DNA of 64,000 nucleotides from Daucus carota subsp. sativus (lineage: Eukaryota > Streptophyta > Magnoliopsida > Apiales > Apiaceae). Under the pieces are notes generated by a model, which searched no databases, was not told where the DNA came from, and saw only the letters and a program-made list of their open reading frames with translations. A program made the translations under genes and the position numbers. How positions within the stretch are numbered: position 1 is the first letter of the stretch; each line of letters starts with the position of its first letter. Positions 1-12,424 of the stretch are shown piece by piece. Where the stretch lies: the NCBI RefSeq assembly GCF_001625215.2, contig NC_030383.2, forward strand, positions 4,352,779 through 4,416,778, in the 5' to 3' direction.

Positions 1-1239
1 GCTAGCTGGAACAGCCAGACCGGTCTATTGTCACATCCTGCAGGAGGTCTGGCGGTTTCGCTCCGAAGTGTGCCTAATTCGAATTCAAATTCCAAAATTC
101 AGGAGAGGCTAAAAGGAGGTTCGGTTAGTAATGGGACTACAAAATGGTTTTTTCGACGAAAGTGTCCCTGCTCGGGAAAAAAATCGGTTCAGGTCAAGGA
201 GCCCGCGGCTAATTTGTACACTAAACCGCCGCAGCCTGATCATCCGCATCAAAAATTAGTACAACAATCACAAGAGAGGATCAGTGTATCATCAACTCAT
301 AGTAAGAACTTAAATTCTCCAACAAGCTACGATCAATTTTCATCCAAGCCGTTTCAAACGCATCAGCAACAACGTCTTACAGGTTCAGCCAGGCCGGTTG
401 TTAGTGAAACTACAACAGGCGGTTTTTCCTTCCCAATTCTGAATACCCTGTCGACAAAGCATAATTCCCCGGAGGAACCGCCTCGAGACTCGCTGGAAGT
501 TTTCCAGCCAGTACTCGAGGAGCTTCCTCCGCAAAGAAAGGCCATCGGGGCCCGGGGATTCGGGTTCCCTGGGAGCCCGATCTCCCGAGTCGTGGCCTTA
601 GACGACGACATAGCCAGCGACGCCAGCTCGGACTTATTCGAAATCGAGAGCTTCTCAACGCAAACAACTTCGTACCCAATGTACCGAAGGCGTGACTCAC
701 TAGACGAGGCCCCGAATTTCACTACCCGAAGAGTCTCCGCTAGTAACATCTACTCAAGACGAAGCGTAGACGAGCCGATGACACCTTCAGTAGCTCCCAC
801 AGAGTGTTATGAGCCGAGTGAAGCCAGCATTGACTGGAGTGTGACGACAGCCGAGGGATTCGATCGATCGAGTGTCACGAATTTCTCGATATCCGCATCC
901 GAATTCGACGAATTGACAATGACACGCCAGGGCTGGGTCAATAATGGCAATGGCAATGCTGCGAGATACAAGAAAGGAGGCGGTGGAGGAGGCGGAGGAG
1001 GACTTTTAATGAGCTGTCGGCAAGAGAAGGCGGTGAGCGTAGGGCCGCAGCCGGTGAGATGTACGGTAGGAGAGGGACAACATGGAGCAATGGCGCCATT
1101 AATGTCCACGTTCATGCATGTGGGAGGTAGGGTACTTCAGAACAATAACAATAATAATAGTAACAAGAACAAGCAGTCGCAGCAGCCACCACTCGCACGA
1201 TCTCATTCTGCCAGATTGTCTCGGGCTTTCGCGGCATAG
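1..1239 (+). CDS. Phytochrome kinase substrate (PKS)-like protein, 5' partial
   Basis: The reading frame is open from the first base of the window and ends at a TAG at 1237-1239, so about 412 C-terminal residues are present and the start lies outside. The first residues read ASWNSQTGLLSHP, a conserved PKS block. Further PKS hallmarks are the SDASSDLFEIESFS block and the YEPSEASIDWSVTTAEGFD block. PKS proteins are plasma-membrane-associated, phytochrome- and phototropin-interacting signalling proteins acting in phototropism and leaf positioning (family knowledge). The protein is mostly low-complexity and probably disordered. Near the C-terminus it has a run of about ten glycines, then a conserved LLMSC segment, then Asn- and Gln-rich tracts. 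There is no intron in the visible part, as is usual for PKS genes. The paralogue number cannot be assigned. Confidence 0.85.
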   Translation, partial: ASWNSQTGLLSHPAGGLAVSLRSVPNSNSNSKIQERLKGGSVSNGTTKWFFRRKCPCSGKKSVQVKEPAANLYTKPPQPDHPHQKLVQQSQERISVSSTHSKNLNSPTSYDQFSSKPFQTHQQQRLTGSARPVVSETTTGGFSFPILNTLSTKHNSPEEPPRDSLEVFQPVLEELPPQRKAIGARGFGFPGSPISRVVALDDDIASDASSDLFEIESFSTQTTSYPMYRRRDSLDEAPNFTTRRVSASNIYSRRSVDEPMTPSVAPTECYEPSEASIDWSVTTAEGFDRSSVTNFSISASEFDELTMTRQGWVNNGNGNAARYKKGGGGGGGGGLLMSCRQEKAVSVGPQPVRCTVGEGQHGAMAPLMSTFMHVGGRVLQNNNNNNSNKNKQSQQPPLARSHSARLSRAFAA

Positions 1240-2286
1240 ACTCTGTGACGGAATCAGAATTTCAAAATACTGAACATAATATATTTTTGGTTGAGATTTC
1301 AAAAACTATTGATGATTGATTTTTGAAGTTCAGCTAAGACGGGAGTAGAGCCCGAAGTCCGGAGTGGGGCCTATCTCTAGATACCACAAAAGAACTGCAT
1401 GCCGTGGCTTTCTTCCGACTAGTGAATAAGGTAAGGTCCTTGTTACCATATATTTTGTCCACTGCAGAGTACAAATTTGAAGGGGTTTCGGTCTACATAC
1501 CCCTCTTGCCTCCTCATGCAATTGCTCCTTTATTTCCTTTTTGTTTTCTTGTCAAAATATGTACTTTTCATGTTTGATTATGTGTACACACTTGAGCATA
1601 TTGTTTATATTTACGACTGGTTTGTTGTAATTATCAATAAAATCATTTTCAAGATAATCATACATACGTGTCGCTCTTTTCTTCTTACTTCCCAGTAGTA
1701 GGGTACAGAGGATTCGAATTCAGTCTATATCTGAGAGAGTCTATATTAAATTGTTTTCAAGACGAGATTGATCAATCGGAATTAGAACCCGGACGACAAC
1801 AGATAAAATCACTTTCCATGAGCTGTATTCCTAGTTAGCGTCTATGGTTATAAAAATCTCTGATTCGGTCTATTAATCTTGCAAGTCGTCTCCCCGATTC
1901 GACTTTTATAATCCGATTGATTATTATAAATTTCTCTAAATAATATGTTATATAGTAAATTGAACCAATATATTAAATATTATTATAATATTTATAGATA
2001 CCTGATACTCTGATAGATCCGTCCAATTAGTTTCCAGATCATATTATTTTCTGATCACCACCTCCAACGATCAATGTCGATCCCTGATTTTTACCACCAC
2101 GATCGTGTCAAATAAATCTCTCAGCTTGTACTGAAAAAAGAACATCACCCATCTAGTGAACTCCATACTCACGACTCTTTTGGACATATAGGACTTGATT
2201 GTACACTTTATTACCAAACGGTGTATATCCTCCTTGATCTGACATGTTTAAGTATTATATGCTGTACAGCTAACAGGTGTTTGGTA
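1240..2286. other. 3' flank of the PKS-like gene; intergenic
   Basis: No further coding region is supported. A canonical AATAAA lies at 1636-1641, about 400 bases after the stop, and could be the poly(A) signal. The stretch 1915-2010 is very AT-rich. The segment ends at the TTA target site of the Harbinger element. Confidence 0.5.
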
Positions 2287-2530
2287 TTATGCCCTGTTTG
2301 GTAACAGGGAATTGATTTCAAATCCAAGATTTGTTCAAATATCTTGTTTGGCAATTTTAAAAAATTCAGGATTTGTATTTCTCCAATTCCATCCAAACTT
2401 AAACACTGGTCATAATAGAATAATTTGAAATGTCATTCTACCACATAGCATTTGAAATAAAAAAACTAAACGACACTCCAGCTACTCCTTCCCGATCCAC
2501 TCTGCTGCTCGCTCCTCTTCTCCACCGCTT

Positions 2531-2578
2531 TCACGCCGCTGCTCGCTCCGGCCATCACGCCGCTGCTCGCTCCGGCCA
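2531..2578. repeat. Tandem duplication, two 24-bp units
   Basis: Two adjacent identical 24-base units (2531-2554, 2555-2578) containing CGCTGCTCGCTCCGG. They lie in a pyrimidine-rich, relatively GC-rich stretch of the Harbinger element that may be its 5' leader or promoter. Confidence 0.9.
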
Positions 2579-4310
2579 TCCTTCCGTCTTCGAAGGTGCA
2601 ATTCCCCCTCTCTCTCCCTTTCTTCCTCTCTCCCCCTCTCTCTCTTCCTATCTCCCTCTGAATCTCTCCTTCTCCTTGTCTCTCTTGCCAACACTGGATT
2701 ATATTGTTATCATTTTATTGCTTAATTTGCGTGTAATTGATTTCAGTGCTCACATTTTTGTAATTAGGGTTTGACATTTTAAATCTAATCTGTGTGTATA
2801 CATGTGCGTGTAATTAATTTCTGTTTTTTAAATACTTGTAACATGTAAATATATATAATATGTGATTATTGTACTAGATTGAACGACTAAAAAGTACAAT
2901 GTCGGATGAATTGAGTATTCGAGATTCGTGTAAACGTTTGAGGGATGATGAAGATATGGAGTTGGTTACGATAGTTGTTTGAAGAATATCTAGCAGGAGG
3001 GACTGGAGTTCTATGACTTATTTTTCTCTTTTGTTCAATTTAACTTAATGATACTTATGTACCAGAAGGCCGAGGCCCTGACCTGTTTTTTGATTATGTG
3101 CCAAAAGGCATTTGCATTAAGTTATTTAAATCCTCTGTTCAGTTTCTCCTTTTTTTTAAATCATTTGTTCAATTTGCATTGATTTTGTGTTCTGCTCTCC
3201 CTTGCATCTGAATCTGTTTGCTGTTGGTTTTGCTGTAAGGTAGCTGTTAATATTTTTGCTTAAGTATACACCATACAAAGCTGTGAACAAGTATACACTA
3301 GATTATCCAATGGCTTGTAATTATGTTAAATATCTGTAAACGAGATCCAGTAGCATAAAACTTGGGTCTGATTCTGTCGGACAATTGACTAGTTTTTTCT
3401 TCTCTGTCGATTTTGTAAGCTGATATAATACAGACTGGATTCTTTTTAAGCAATAAACAAAATATCAAACATAAAAATTGTGCTAGAATTATGTGCTATC
3501 AACTAAATAATTATGAGCAGATTTCTTTATCAACTAAATATCTGTGGCCTTAGAACAGTATATAGCTGTGGCCTGTGTGCTTGTAAAGTATTCTGTATTT
3601 GGCCTTAGAACAGTAAACTAACTCTTGTTCATATATCTTTTTTGATGGAGGCAGGTAGAAGCAGCCCCTTGTCTCCCCAAGTGCTAAACAATTTACAAAT
3701 ACACATTACAGGTATTAATGTGTAAAAGGAAGTTGATATTGAACTTTGAATGGCCTTGAACGTAGAGGAGGTTTTGTGCTTAAATAATTAAATTAAACTT
3801 GGTACTACTTGTCTTATGTTTTGTTGTGTTCTCTTCCTTGTAACCCCCCTTGCTCTTGATCTGAATAGATGGAACACACAGTAGCTTGTAATTTTGTTGT
3901 GGTCACTGAAAATGGCATCACTAACATGTGCAGACGTTAAGTTTCTACTGTCTCTTGTGTTGGTTTCCTTGGTGATCCATATAGACAAAGCCTGCACCTC
4001 AAATCAGGGGATTATTATATGCTTGTTACTTGAGCTGTTAGTTGTCAAAATCCTGTAGACCTTGGTTACTTCTGTTTTCTATGTGATATTCAATGGATTA
4101 AAACTATGAATCTCAGCTGTTTTAGTTAAAATTTTGAAATTATTCAAATAGTGAGACCCCTGTGAACTCATCATATCTGATTTTGGCTGCATTACTGGGC
4201 TGTAAGTATATATTCTCAATCACTGAGCGTGCTATTCAGGTTTAATAATTGGCGCTGCTGTATTTGTCATAATAGTCATTCTTAGAATGTATTATCATAA
4301 TGGTTGCAGG

Positions 4311-5998
4311 ATGGGGACTAAAAGACCAGGAAAAGAGCATTTAGCTCAACAAAATACCATGCCACAAGCTCCTGCTCGCAGGGGTTACCGTTCGTGGAGT
4401 ACACAAATGGATGTAGTACTCACTGCAACTCTATTTCAACAAATAAATGAAGGGAACAAGGGTGATGGAGATTTCAAACAGCAAGCCCTTCAAGCTGTGG
4501 TTGATAACTTGAAGACGAAATTAAACATATCCTTAACTCCTACTCATGTTAGGAATCGTATCAAGACATGGAAGACTCACTATTCAGAGATCACTGATAT
4601 ACGGAACTACACCAAGTTTAGATGGGATGAAGACCGAAAGATGCTAGTTATTCCTGTTGAAGAACTTGAAGACTGGCAGAACTACTGTAAGGTATTAAAC
4701 TCCTGGCCCTTTTCAAATATCAGTCACATTGTATTTTCTTATCCTCTGGTATATCAACATCTCATTCAGAAGCAAACTGGAAACACTTACTTATTCAGTT
4801 TTAAGTGTGTAGACAGCAAAGTCAAGACCTGAGAAGTAGCTACTCTGATATTAATAATTAAATATTTCCATTAGAGAGCAATAATTGGTTTTAAATGTAG
4901 TACTAACTTCAACCTCAGTTCAAATCACTGATGCTTGATTAAGCCATGTATAATCTAGAAAAAGAAAAGTATATGTCTGCTTCAGACCACTTCATGAAAA
5001 CTCTGACTAAAACTAAGATCGTACCATTGTATCCGAAAATTGTTGTTGGTGCACTCTTTTCAGCTGCTTTCCATTTTCTTGTCCAGAGCTGTGTTGGCTT
5101 AAGAAGCCAAACAGATATCCATCCCATTGATATAAAGATCATCGCTACTTTAAGAATCAGAATAGAGGCTTTAGCCATGTTTTGCTAGAAGATTGTTTTA
5201 ACTAGAAACCTTAGTTATATACTTTCGCCGCAATGAGCAAGTATTTCAGATTACTGAGTTAACAATTTTCTAAGATAATTAATACTGATCATCATTTTGC
5301 CCTTCACTTCTTCTGAGTTGCATTGTTTCTGTGTATGTTAAGTATTGCTTATGGTGCGTGGTCAGTGTCTTACTTGTGTGACTGATCAGAATCATGTACA
5401 AGTACACCGGAGGTTTTTTGTATTACATGTCAAGTCTACGTTAAGAAACAAAATTTGTAGGTAAATGTCAAACCGATAGACTTTAGTACTTGTGACATGT
5501 GTTTGTAAACAGACTGACTAAATTTGGGTTATTGTACAGGAGAACCCCAATGCTTCCAAGTATCAGAACAAGAGCATTGATAATTGGGATGATATATGCA
5601 CTCTATTTGCATCAGACAGAGCAACTGGTGAGGGTGCCGAGCAATATGAAGAATCAGCAGCTGCAATGGAGATGGAGAATGAACTTGGCAGCGGCGGTGC
5701 CAATTCAGAGGCAGCTTCCGGGGAGTCAAACAAGAAGGTAAAGAGAGATCGTCTTGCAGATGCAGTGACTAAATTTGCCGAGTCTTTCAGTGAGTATGTG
5801 AGTAAAGCACGTGGCCCTCCAAGACCCTCTAGCAAAGAGATATATGATGTCCTATCCGCTGTTCCTTATATTTCTCGGATGCAAATCCTGAAAGGCGTGA
5901 AAAGTTTTATGAATGGCACGGTCGATATGTTTGAAATGCTTAAGAGCTTGCCGGAGGATGATAAATTAGATTGGGTTTTGTTACATATTGATGATTAG
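4311..5998 (+). CDS. Myb/SANT-like DNA-binding protein of the Harbinger element (ORF1 type)
   Basis: Two exons, 4311-4691 and 5540-5998, join in phase 0 and encode 279 aa. The donor is AAG|GTATT and the acceptor is TACAG|GAG. The ATG follows an acceptor-like TTGCAG|G, so a 5' untranslated exon upstream is likely. Residues about 20-127 form the Myb/SANT-like trihelix domain seen in L10-interacting MYB-like proteins: Trp in RSWSTQMD, then THVRNRIKTWKTHY and KFRWDEDRKM. The second exon has an acidic, Gly/Ser-rich linker, a basic KKVKRDR nuclear-localisation-like stretch and a helical C-terminus ending in HIDD. In PIF/Harbinger elements a Myb-like partner protein brings the transposase to DNA and into the nucleus (family knowledge). 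The gene is intact although no partner transposase is visible. Confidence 0.8.
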
Positions 5999-6351
5999 TT
6001 AGAATATTTTGTCTTAGATTTTATTTGTAATTTTGAATGAGATTAAATATTTATACCATGTATCGCCTACTTCAAAATATTATTTAGATAAATGTTGAAG
6101 AACACATGTGTAATTAAATTTGGAGTTATGATTAAATTTTTAGGTGAAAATTTGTTTAAATTTGAAATTCAGCTTTTGAAATACTAAGATATCCCAAACA
6201 GTGGATTTGGATTTCAAATCCAGGATTTGAAATTCTAATGTTCCCAAACAATGGATTTGGATTTCAAATTCTGGATTTCAAATTCTGGATTTGAAATCCT
6301 ACATTTGAAATGAAATCCATGTTCCCAAACGGCACCTTATACTACTTCATA

Positions 6352-6558
6352 CTCCCTCTGTCCCTCTTATTTTTTTTTTTTTACCGTTATCTTCCCCTAC
6401 TATCTCATTTTTACCATAAAAACTACTATTACACCCACTACTTTCCTCCACTATCTCAAATCTATTATTAAATATTGATAGATCTCACTACTTTACCTAC
6501 TTTTCATCTAACTTTACTCACCCCCTTCAATATAAACAATTGAGGGAGACGGAGGGAG
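6352..6558. mobile_element. Stowaway MITE, 207 bp
   Basis: The left end reads CTCCCTCTGTCCC and the right end GACGGAGGGAG, the standard plant Stowaway (Tc1/Mariner) terminal inverted repeat. TA flanks both sides (6350-6351, 6559-6560). It sits 13 bp beyond the right end of the Harbinger element. Confidence 0.9.
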
Positions 6559-6560
6559 TA

Positions 6561-7235
6561 ATAAAGTTACACTAACAAACAACAATCAAAATGTCGCAAC
6601 ACAGAAGCCAAGAACCCTGCATAGAAAAATTAGCAACAAAAAAAAAAAAACCCTGCATGGAAATACAGCTGTAGTCTAATAGGTAAAATGATCTGTGTTG
6701 ATCTTAATCAACGGCCTTGAATTTGAGCTTTTTTTCGCTCGGGTTGAGTCTGAGCCTAGAATTTTAACATGCAGGGTAAAACAGTGTTTAAATTAGATAA
6801 AGTCGAGCAAATCAAATAGCCAAGCTCCAGAGCTTGATGGCTCATTTCACACGAAGCAGCTCTATTCAAAAACATAACACAACATTAAATTCCACTAATG
6901 GAAAATCACATAACTGAGATTAGCATTTTTCGGAAGGACTGATGGATGTTTACAGCAAGAGGCGGCATTAAAATAAAACAAAAAGGAACTTCTCAAGCAG
7001 CTGCGATTGCTCAGCTGATCATCCTCCTTCCGGGGAGTTTTAGTTGCTCAGTTCACCCTCCATGTAGGAGCACAGTTGACCAACAGAAAGTCTAATTGGT
7101 CGCTTCTATGTGATCAGAATCTCATCAACTTCTACACACTTTCAAGACTTTACATATAACTAATGTACCAAATCCAGGGAATTGTAACAGATTCAGTTAC
7201 CGTTGTCCTCACCAAAAAATTATTTACAGAAGTAT
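6561..7235. other. 3' flank of the glycosyltransferase gene
   Basis: AT-rich sequence with an A-run near 6640. No coding region is supported. The part nearest 7235 is presumably the 3' untranslated region of the minus-strand glycosyltransferase. Confidence 0.4.
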
Positions 7236-10200
7236 TTATATTGTTGAATAATTAGAGAATAGGTGCATCAAATTATCAAGAGTTTCAGGGTAAAACTTCC
7301 TCCCAAACAGGAAGCAAGGCCGCTTCATTCCGTTCCATATGCAAGGTCTTGTCAATACCTTTCTCTGCATATAGAAAAGAAGACTCGCTTATACCTTGAG
7401 ATTTGAATAAAGTACAACAAAAAATAACAGAATAAACAAGAAGTTCAGGTGCACCTTCCCATCACTTGTAATATGTACACTGGTTTCAATTGACTGCATT
7501 GAACAAGTTATTGTTCAGAATCATGTTAAAACAGAAACAGTAAACACATATAATGTTTTTGGTAAAAGCTAAACGAAAGAGGCATACGGTCATGGTCTTT
7601 AGAAGCTCAAATGTAACATCTTGAGCCCTAAATGATCTTGGGTGCCACTTCATTTCAGACCAATCAACAAATGTTACCGACCAGCCCGTAATCCCATTAG
7701 GATCAAACATCTGAAAGTGAAATATGATTGATTGATTGGCAGCCAATTACATAATCATATGGAAAAAAAAAATCATTACAGAACATGTAGTTTCAGAATG
7801 AACCTTAAACAAGGTTGGCAAATAATGTTCATCTGAATAGCAGTTACGGTTTCCCTCCATACCTGGCTGGTGAATCAAAACCTCACAGTCAATCAAATTA
7901 TCAGGGGACTGCGTTTAGCTAACAGAAAAAGGAAAAAAGACAATGCAGAATAATCTACACAATAGATCTCCATATACTACATATCCTCTGTAAGGAACAA
8001 AAAGCAGCAGAAAATTGTTCATCTATCAAGCTGCAACAAATCTATTATTTTATACTCTTTTCAAAACTATTCTGGAAAAAACTCCGTTCAATTTGTGAAA
8101 ATAGAGTAGCCAGTTTCCAGCCAGACCAAACAAAAACTTGGTTTTGCTATAGCCAGTGCACTCTTCATCACAATTGACCTAGTTTAGGTACACTATAAAT
8201 ACCATAAAATACAAGAGCATTATATTAGGGTACAGACATGCTACCACACTAGGGTATCGTGAAAACGGACTAATATTTCGGCCACAAGGGTATCCCTTGC
8301 AGATCATGCACAATGAGTCCATGACAGTGTTCAACTTTAAACAAGAACTTACCCTACAGTAGTGCTTGAATTTTGTATAGTAGAGATGGTCGGCGGTAAC
8401 TAAAACTGCATGTTGCCTCTTCAAAGTGAACCACTGCAACAACATAACATTAATTTCGCAATTATATATATATATTTGAGCTTTCAGTTACATTGTTATA
8501 TTTTATAAAAAATGAAATTCACAAAGTGTCATTTACAAACCAAGCACTTCATTTAAAAGTTAAAACACTGAGTAAGTTAAGCTGTTAGAGAATCTTTAAT
8601 AAACCACATGTAGTGAGTGATCCACATGTAGTCTATAAGCCACATAATTCAGGGCATATATGCTTTGAAGATACCTGTGACCCTTTCCGAAAGTATTTCT
8701 TTTCAACTTCTGGAAGCATATGCTCAGAGTACCTACCAGCACCATGGGGACCTGGATCTTCCCAACTAAAGTATACAAGTGTGTGTTAGAGGGAGAGGGA
8801 GAGGGAGGGAGGGAGCAATTTGAAACTTCGGTTTGGTAAAATAGTCATCTTACACGTCTAGAAAACTGACATTGGCGAATATCAGGAAGTTGTACACGTA
8901 GTCAAAGTTATGAAGTGGCACACAACTGCAAAAAGTGGAATGGTTTTATAACTTATCACATAAATGACAACATACCCCTATGCAATCATTAATTACAGAT
9001 ATATATACATCACAAATTACCTATCAGATAGCAAGACAAATTGTTGATTATCCGGATCTTTAAGTGCATTTGCCAAAAGCCTCCTCTCTGCATCTATCAT
9101 GGATATTCTTCCCCAGACAACCTATTTCACATGACCAAATAACGTGTGAGAATTCAGTACTTTACAAAATTTTCTACAATATACTGCACATTTATGAATT
9201 TGCCACTTGTGAATGACCAGCAGCAATACTCACGGATGTTTCAGTTGCCTTTTAATATGCATTCAAACAGCAAATGCCCAGAAAAACTCCAGTGTAACAA
9301 TATTCAAACAATTCACATGGATTAAAAAAGGAACAAAAATTAGTGGATTCTATATATTAATTAATAATTTAATATATTCTACCTACATGATCTATCATAT
9401 ACATGACACAAGAAATGTAGCTTGACTCCAGTTGTTAAATGTAGATACTTACAAGTTACAATCATTTGATGGCTAATATAGTGCAGAAACATTCAATTTG
9501 GTAACCCAGAAGCCTTTTCTCCAAAAATGTCATAATTTTGTAAATACAGCAACACCTCAATTAAATAATCACCTACGTAAATTACACCACAACTTAAGTA
9601 TTTTTACCTACAAGAATTGACAGTGTAGTTGTCTCCATGTAAAGTTATCAAGGTTAGGTATTTTAACAACATAAAAACAGAATACACAGAACCCTCTAAA
9701 TTGCTGTGTGGTGACTATTAGGTCACTTGGTGGACTTGATATAATAACTTATAGCGGTGCATTGAAATTAGTAAAGCAAAGAAATTTTTAAGGCATCAAG
9801 TCACTAACAACTGGAAGAAAATTTTAAATCACACCTAACCTTCTCAATCCCTTAGTCACTAACTGAAGATCCCTAAATTCAGATTCCAGGATCTAGCTAG
9901 GTTTTAATTCTGCATATAGCATAAATGATAGATACACTGCAGTATAAATAATATAGGATTTTCTCATTGTCTATCCAACTTGTGCAGAATCTGTCACTGT
10001 ATAAGATTAAAATTCAATATTAGTTAAAAAACGGATATACTAGACGTAAAGAATACCTACAGGCCCAATTCCCGACTATAATCTAATCGATTGTCCATTA
10101 TTTTCAAATCTTTGCAAAGACTAAAACAAGAGATCACATCAAGAGTTCTAAAACTAACATATTAGCAAGCTTGTTCATGAATACAATAGTAACAGCATAA

Positions 10201-12424
10201 TTTATTATATTACTCCTAGTATTCCTCATTACTAACATTTTAAACTATGAACCACGAATAAGATAACAGTTGTATTACTAACAAGAACTGGTATCTCAAT
10301 AGGTGCATATACCTTTTCACTGTGAATATTCCGACTTGCAAAGTAACGACTAACATGTACTGGCTGTTCCCTAGAGGCGTGTACATAAACTGTGAATTTG
10401 TCCTCATGTCCCTGGAGAAATACTAAAATATTTTAGGAGTCGTCTCTGATAAAAATGTATACAGCAACACAAAGGCCTACCTAAATGTTCAGTTTAAAAG
10501 GATGGAGGTTATAATCTTATTAGTTTATAAGGCATGAAAGTAATGACAATAGAAAGGATTAGTGATCCATATCTCCACACTATAAAACTTAATAGTTGAC
10601 CTGTAGATATGTGATTCGTCAAAGAATCAAAATTGAACCCACAACTATTTCTTAGGTGAAGAGAACATAGTAGCATAATTATGCAAGCATAAAAACTTAT
10701 AAAACTCAAAAAGCACTACTTCAATGAGCACCATACTTTAAGGACAATTAAGCATACACTTGCAGGCGGAGCTATACTTATCCCCTAAGAAATTTGATAA
10801 GAATGACAGTTTACAAGATGAAATAAAATAGACAATGCAACTGAGCTCGGTCGCTGTGCCACAAAAAAATGCAAGTGAGTAAGGGAGTTTCGGATCAATG
10901 ACAATATAAAATGTGTTATTTATATCCAAGTTTCATGATCTTTATTCGGATAAGGTTCTAAAATCGAGTTTTTATTCAGTATGCCAAAAATCCAAGTTCA
11001 AACTTTTTTGGATTTCGAAAAAAATTACTCCCGTCCCCCCACGTAGTTTACCTTGGGGGACGGGGGCTTGACACACATTTTAAGAGCATCTCTAATGGTG
11101 CTCTTAAATCATTCCTTAAACAATAATATAAAATGTGGCTCCTAGTGAGTTAATACATTGAAAAACGTGAGAACTCCAATGCTACTCTTTATACTTAGCT
11201 CTTTATTAACATTTTATATTTATTTTATATAAATAAGGGAGAAAAGTTAACTAAAAGAGAGGGAAGATTGGAGAGAAATTAATATTATATTCATAAATAA
11301 AAAAGTTAAGAGCTAGATGCTCTTTAAAAGAGGGGAGAGAGAGTAGACTCTTAAACTTTTAAAGAGATTCTAAGACTCCATTGGAGCACTAATTCTTAAC
11401 TTGCTCTTTAAATTTAGGGTTAAGAGCTTGTTTAAAGAGCCGATTGGAGATGCACTAAGGCTCCTATAAAAAAATGTAGTTTTATAAATTAATTTAAACT
11501 TTTTTTCTGCTGAATAAAAAATTAATGTTTAAATATTTATACAAAAAAAGAAAATTTTAAAAATAAGTTATGAAACTATATATTATATTCACCTTTAAAT
11601 GCGTGCCAAGTAATGGAAAAAACTGTAAAGAAATGAGAGGGACAGAGGGAGTAAAAGCAAAAAAGCAGGTTTGGTTTGATCCTATTGGGACTGGAACAGA
11701 TTGATATCTTCGGATAGTATTTGTGTACGTAATCAACATCCTTAACTGACTAGGGTAAATTTTTGAAAAACCACCTAGCAAGGTTTGAAGCTCATTTCCG
11801 TTATATGTTAAATACTGTATAATTAAAACTAGATGTCCTACGCAACTTCTTGTTGAACTTTTTTCTTTGTCTGATACTAAATTTGCTCCCAACAGATAGA
11901 TGAAAAGAATAACCTGTAAATTAATATACAAATTATTAGAAAGTTAAACAAAAAAATTTATGCTTTCTAAGCACAATTTAAAGCTTTTAGGCAATACTAA
12001 GCAATGAAAATCCTAAATAACCATGACAATTATTTAATTATAAGTAACACAACATAACATTTAACAATAAGATGTAGAAAGCTTCACTCACATGAAAGAA
12101 CATATCCCACAACCTTTCGAAAGGTAATGGTCCTGGCGTTAAAAACATGAAAGCAACTTTCGGGATTTTTGGCTGAAGTGGAGGTGTGTGCAATATTTCA
12201 CTAATTACAACTTGAGCTGCTGTCTCTTCATCGGTCAATTCCCTTACTGGAGTAGATGGAAGTACTTCAACAGAACAACTGCTTGAAGAAAATAAATTGC
12301 AGGCGACCGAACTTTTTGACAAATACGTATAGACTATAATCAGAAAAATGCCCACCATACAAACAAGAACAATCATCCATTTTCGCCTTTTTACATGTGA
12401 GCGATATCGTGATCCAGATGTCAT
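7236..12424 (-). CDS. BC10-like core-2/I-branching glycosyltransferase (GT14, DUF266)
   Basis: Ten exons read on the minus strand: 12424-12092, 10411-10313, 9121-9021, 8925-8854, 8765-8675, 8433-8353, 7866-7804, 7710-7588, 7493-7455 and 7364-7236. All have GT-AG borders and keep frame, giving 376 aa. An in-frame stop lies upstream of the chosen ATG (12422-12424). Residues about 17-36 are one hydrophobic segment after a basic KRRK stretch, a type II Golgi anchor. Family blocks are PKVAFMFLTPGPLPFERLW, GHEDKFTVYVHA, VVWGRISMIDAERRLL, QFVLLSDSCVPLHNFDYVY, EDPGPHGAGRY, KRQHAVLVTADHLYY and DEHYLPT, ending with CFLFGRKFYPETLDNLM. Rice BC10 acts in cell-wall and glycoprotein glycosylation (family knowledge); the exact substrate here is unknown. 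Usual family length is about 380-400 aa. Confidence 0.9.
11028..11651. mobile_element. Stowaway-like MITE interrupted by a second MITE
   Basis: The left end reads CTCCCGTCCCC. The right end reverse-complements to CTCCCTCTGTCCC. TA flanks both sides (11026-11027, 11652-11653). Inner arms also match: CTTGACACACATTT on the left and CTTGGCACGCATTT in the reverse complement of the right. The two halves are separated by the Tourist-like element at 11084-11455. The pair lies inside the first coding intron of the glycosyltransferase. Confidence 0.75.
11084..11455. mobile_element. Tourist-like MITE nested in a Stowaway element
   Basis: Terminal repeats GAGCATCTCTAATGG on the left and GTGCATCTCCAATCGG in reverse complement on the right. 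Flanked by TAA at 11081-11083 and 11456-11458, the 3-bp duplication of the PIF/Harbinger superfamily. Internal AAGAGC/GCTCTT words recur in both arms. Confidence 0.75.

Larger units (their letters stand above)
2290..6336 (+). mobile_element. PIF/Harbinger-type transposon derivative, 4.05 kb
   Basis: The left end reads TGCCCTGTTTGGTAACAGGG. The reverse complement of the right end reads GGTGCCGTTTGGGAACATGG, giving imperfect inverted repeats that run on into a shared region rich in GATTTCAAAT. TTA flanks both ends (2287-2289 and 6337-6339), the target duplication typical of PIF/Harbinger elements. The subterminal parts are packed with short copies of GGATTTGAAATC-like words, especially at 6190-6320. 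The element carries the Myb/SANT-like gene at 4311-5998. A short frame at 2899-2982 (MSDELSIRD..., then stop) could be the relic of another element protein. No DDE transposase was recognised, so the element is probably non-autonomous. Confidence 0.85.

Noticed and set aside
363-1115. Several minus-strand open frames inside the PKS-like gene
   Set aside because: Antisense shadows of a GC-richer coding region; no family resemblance.
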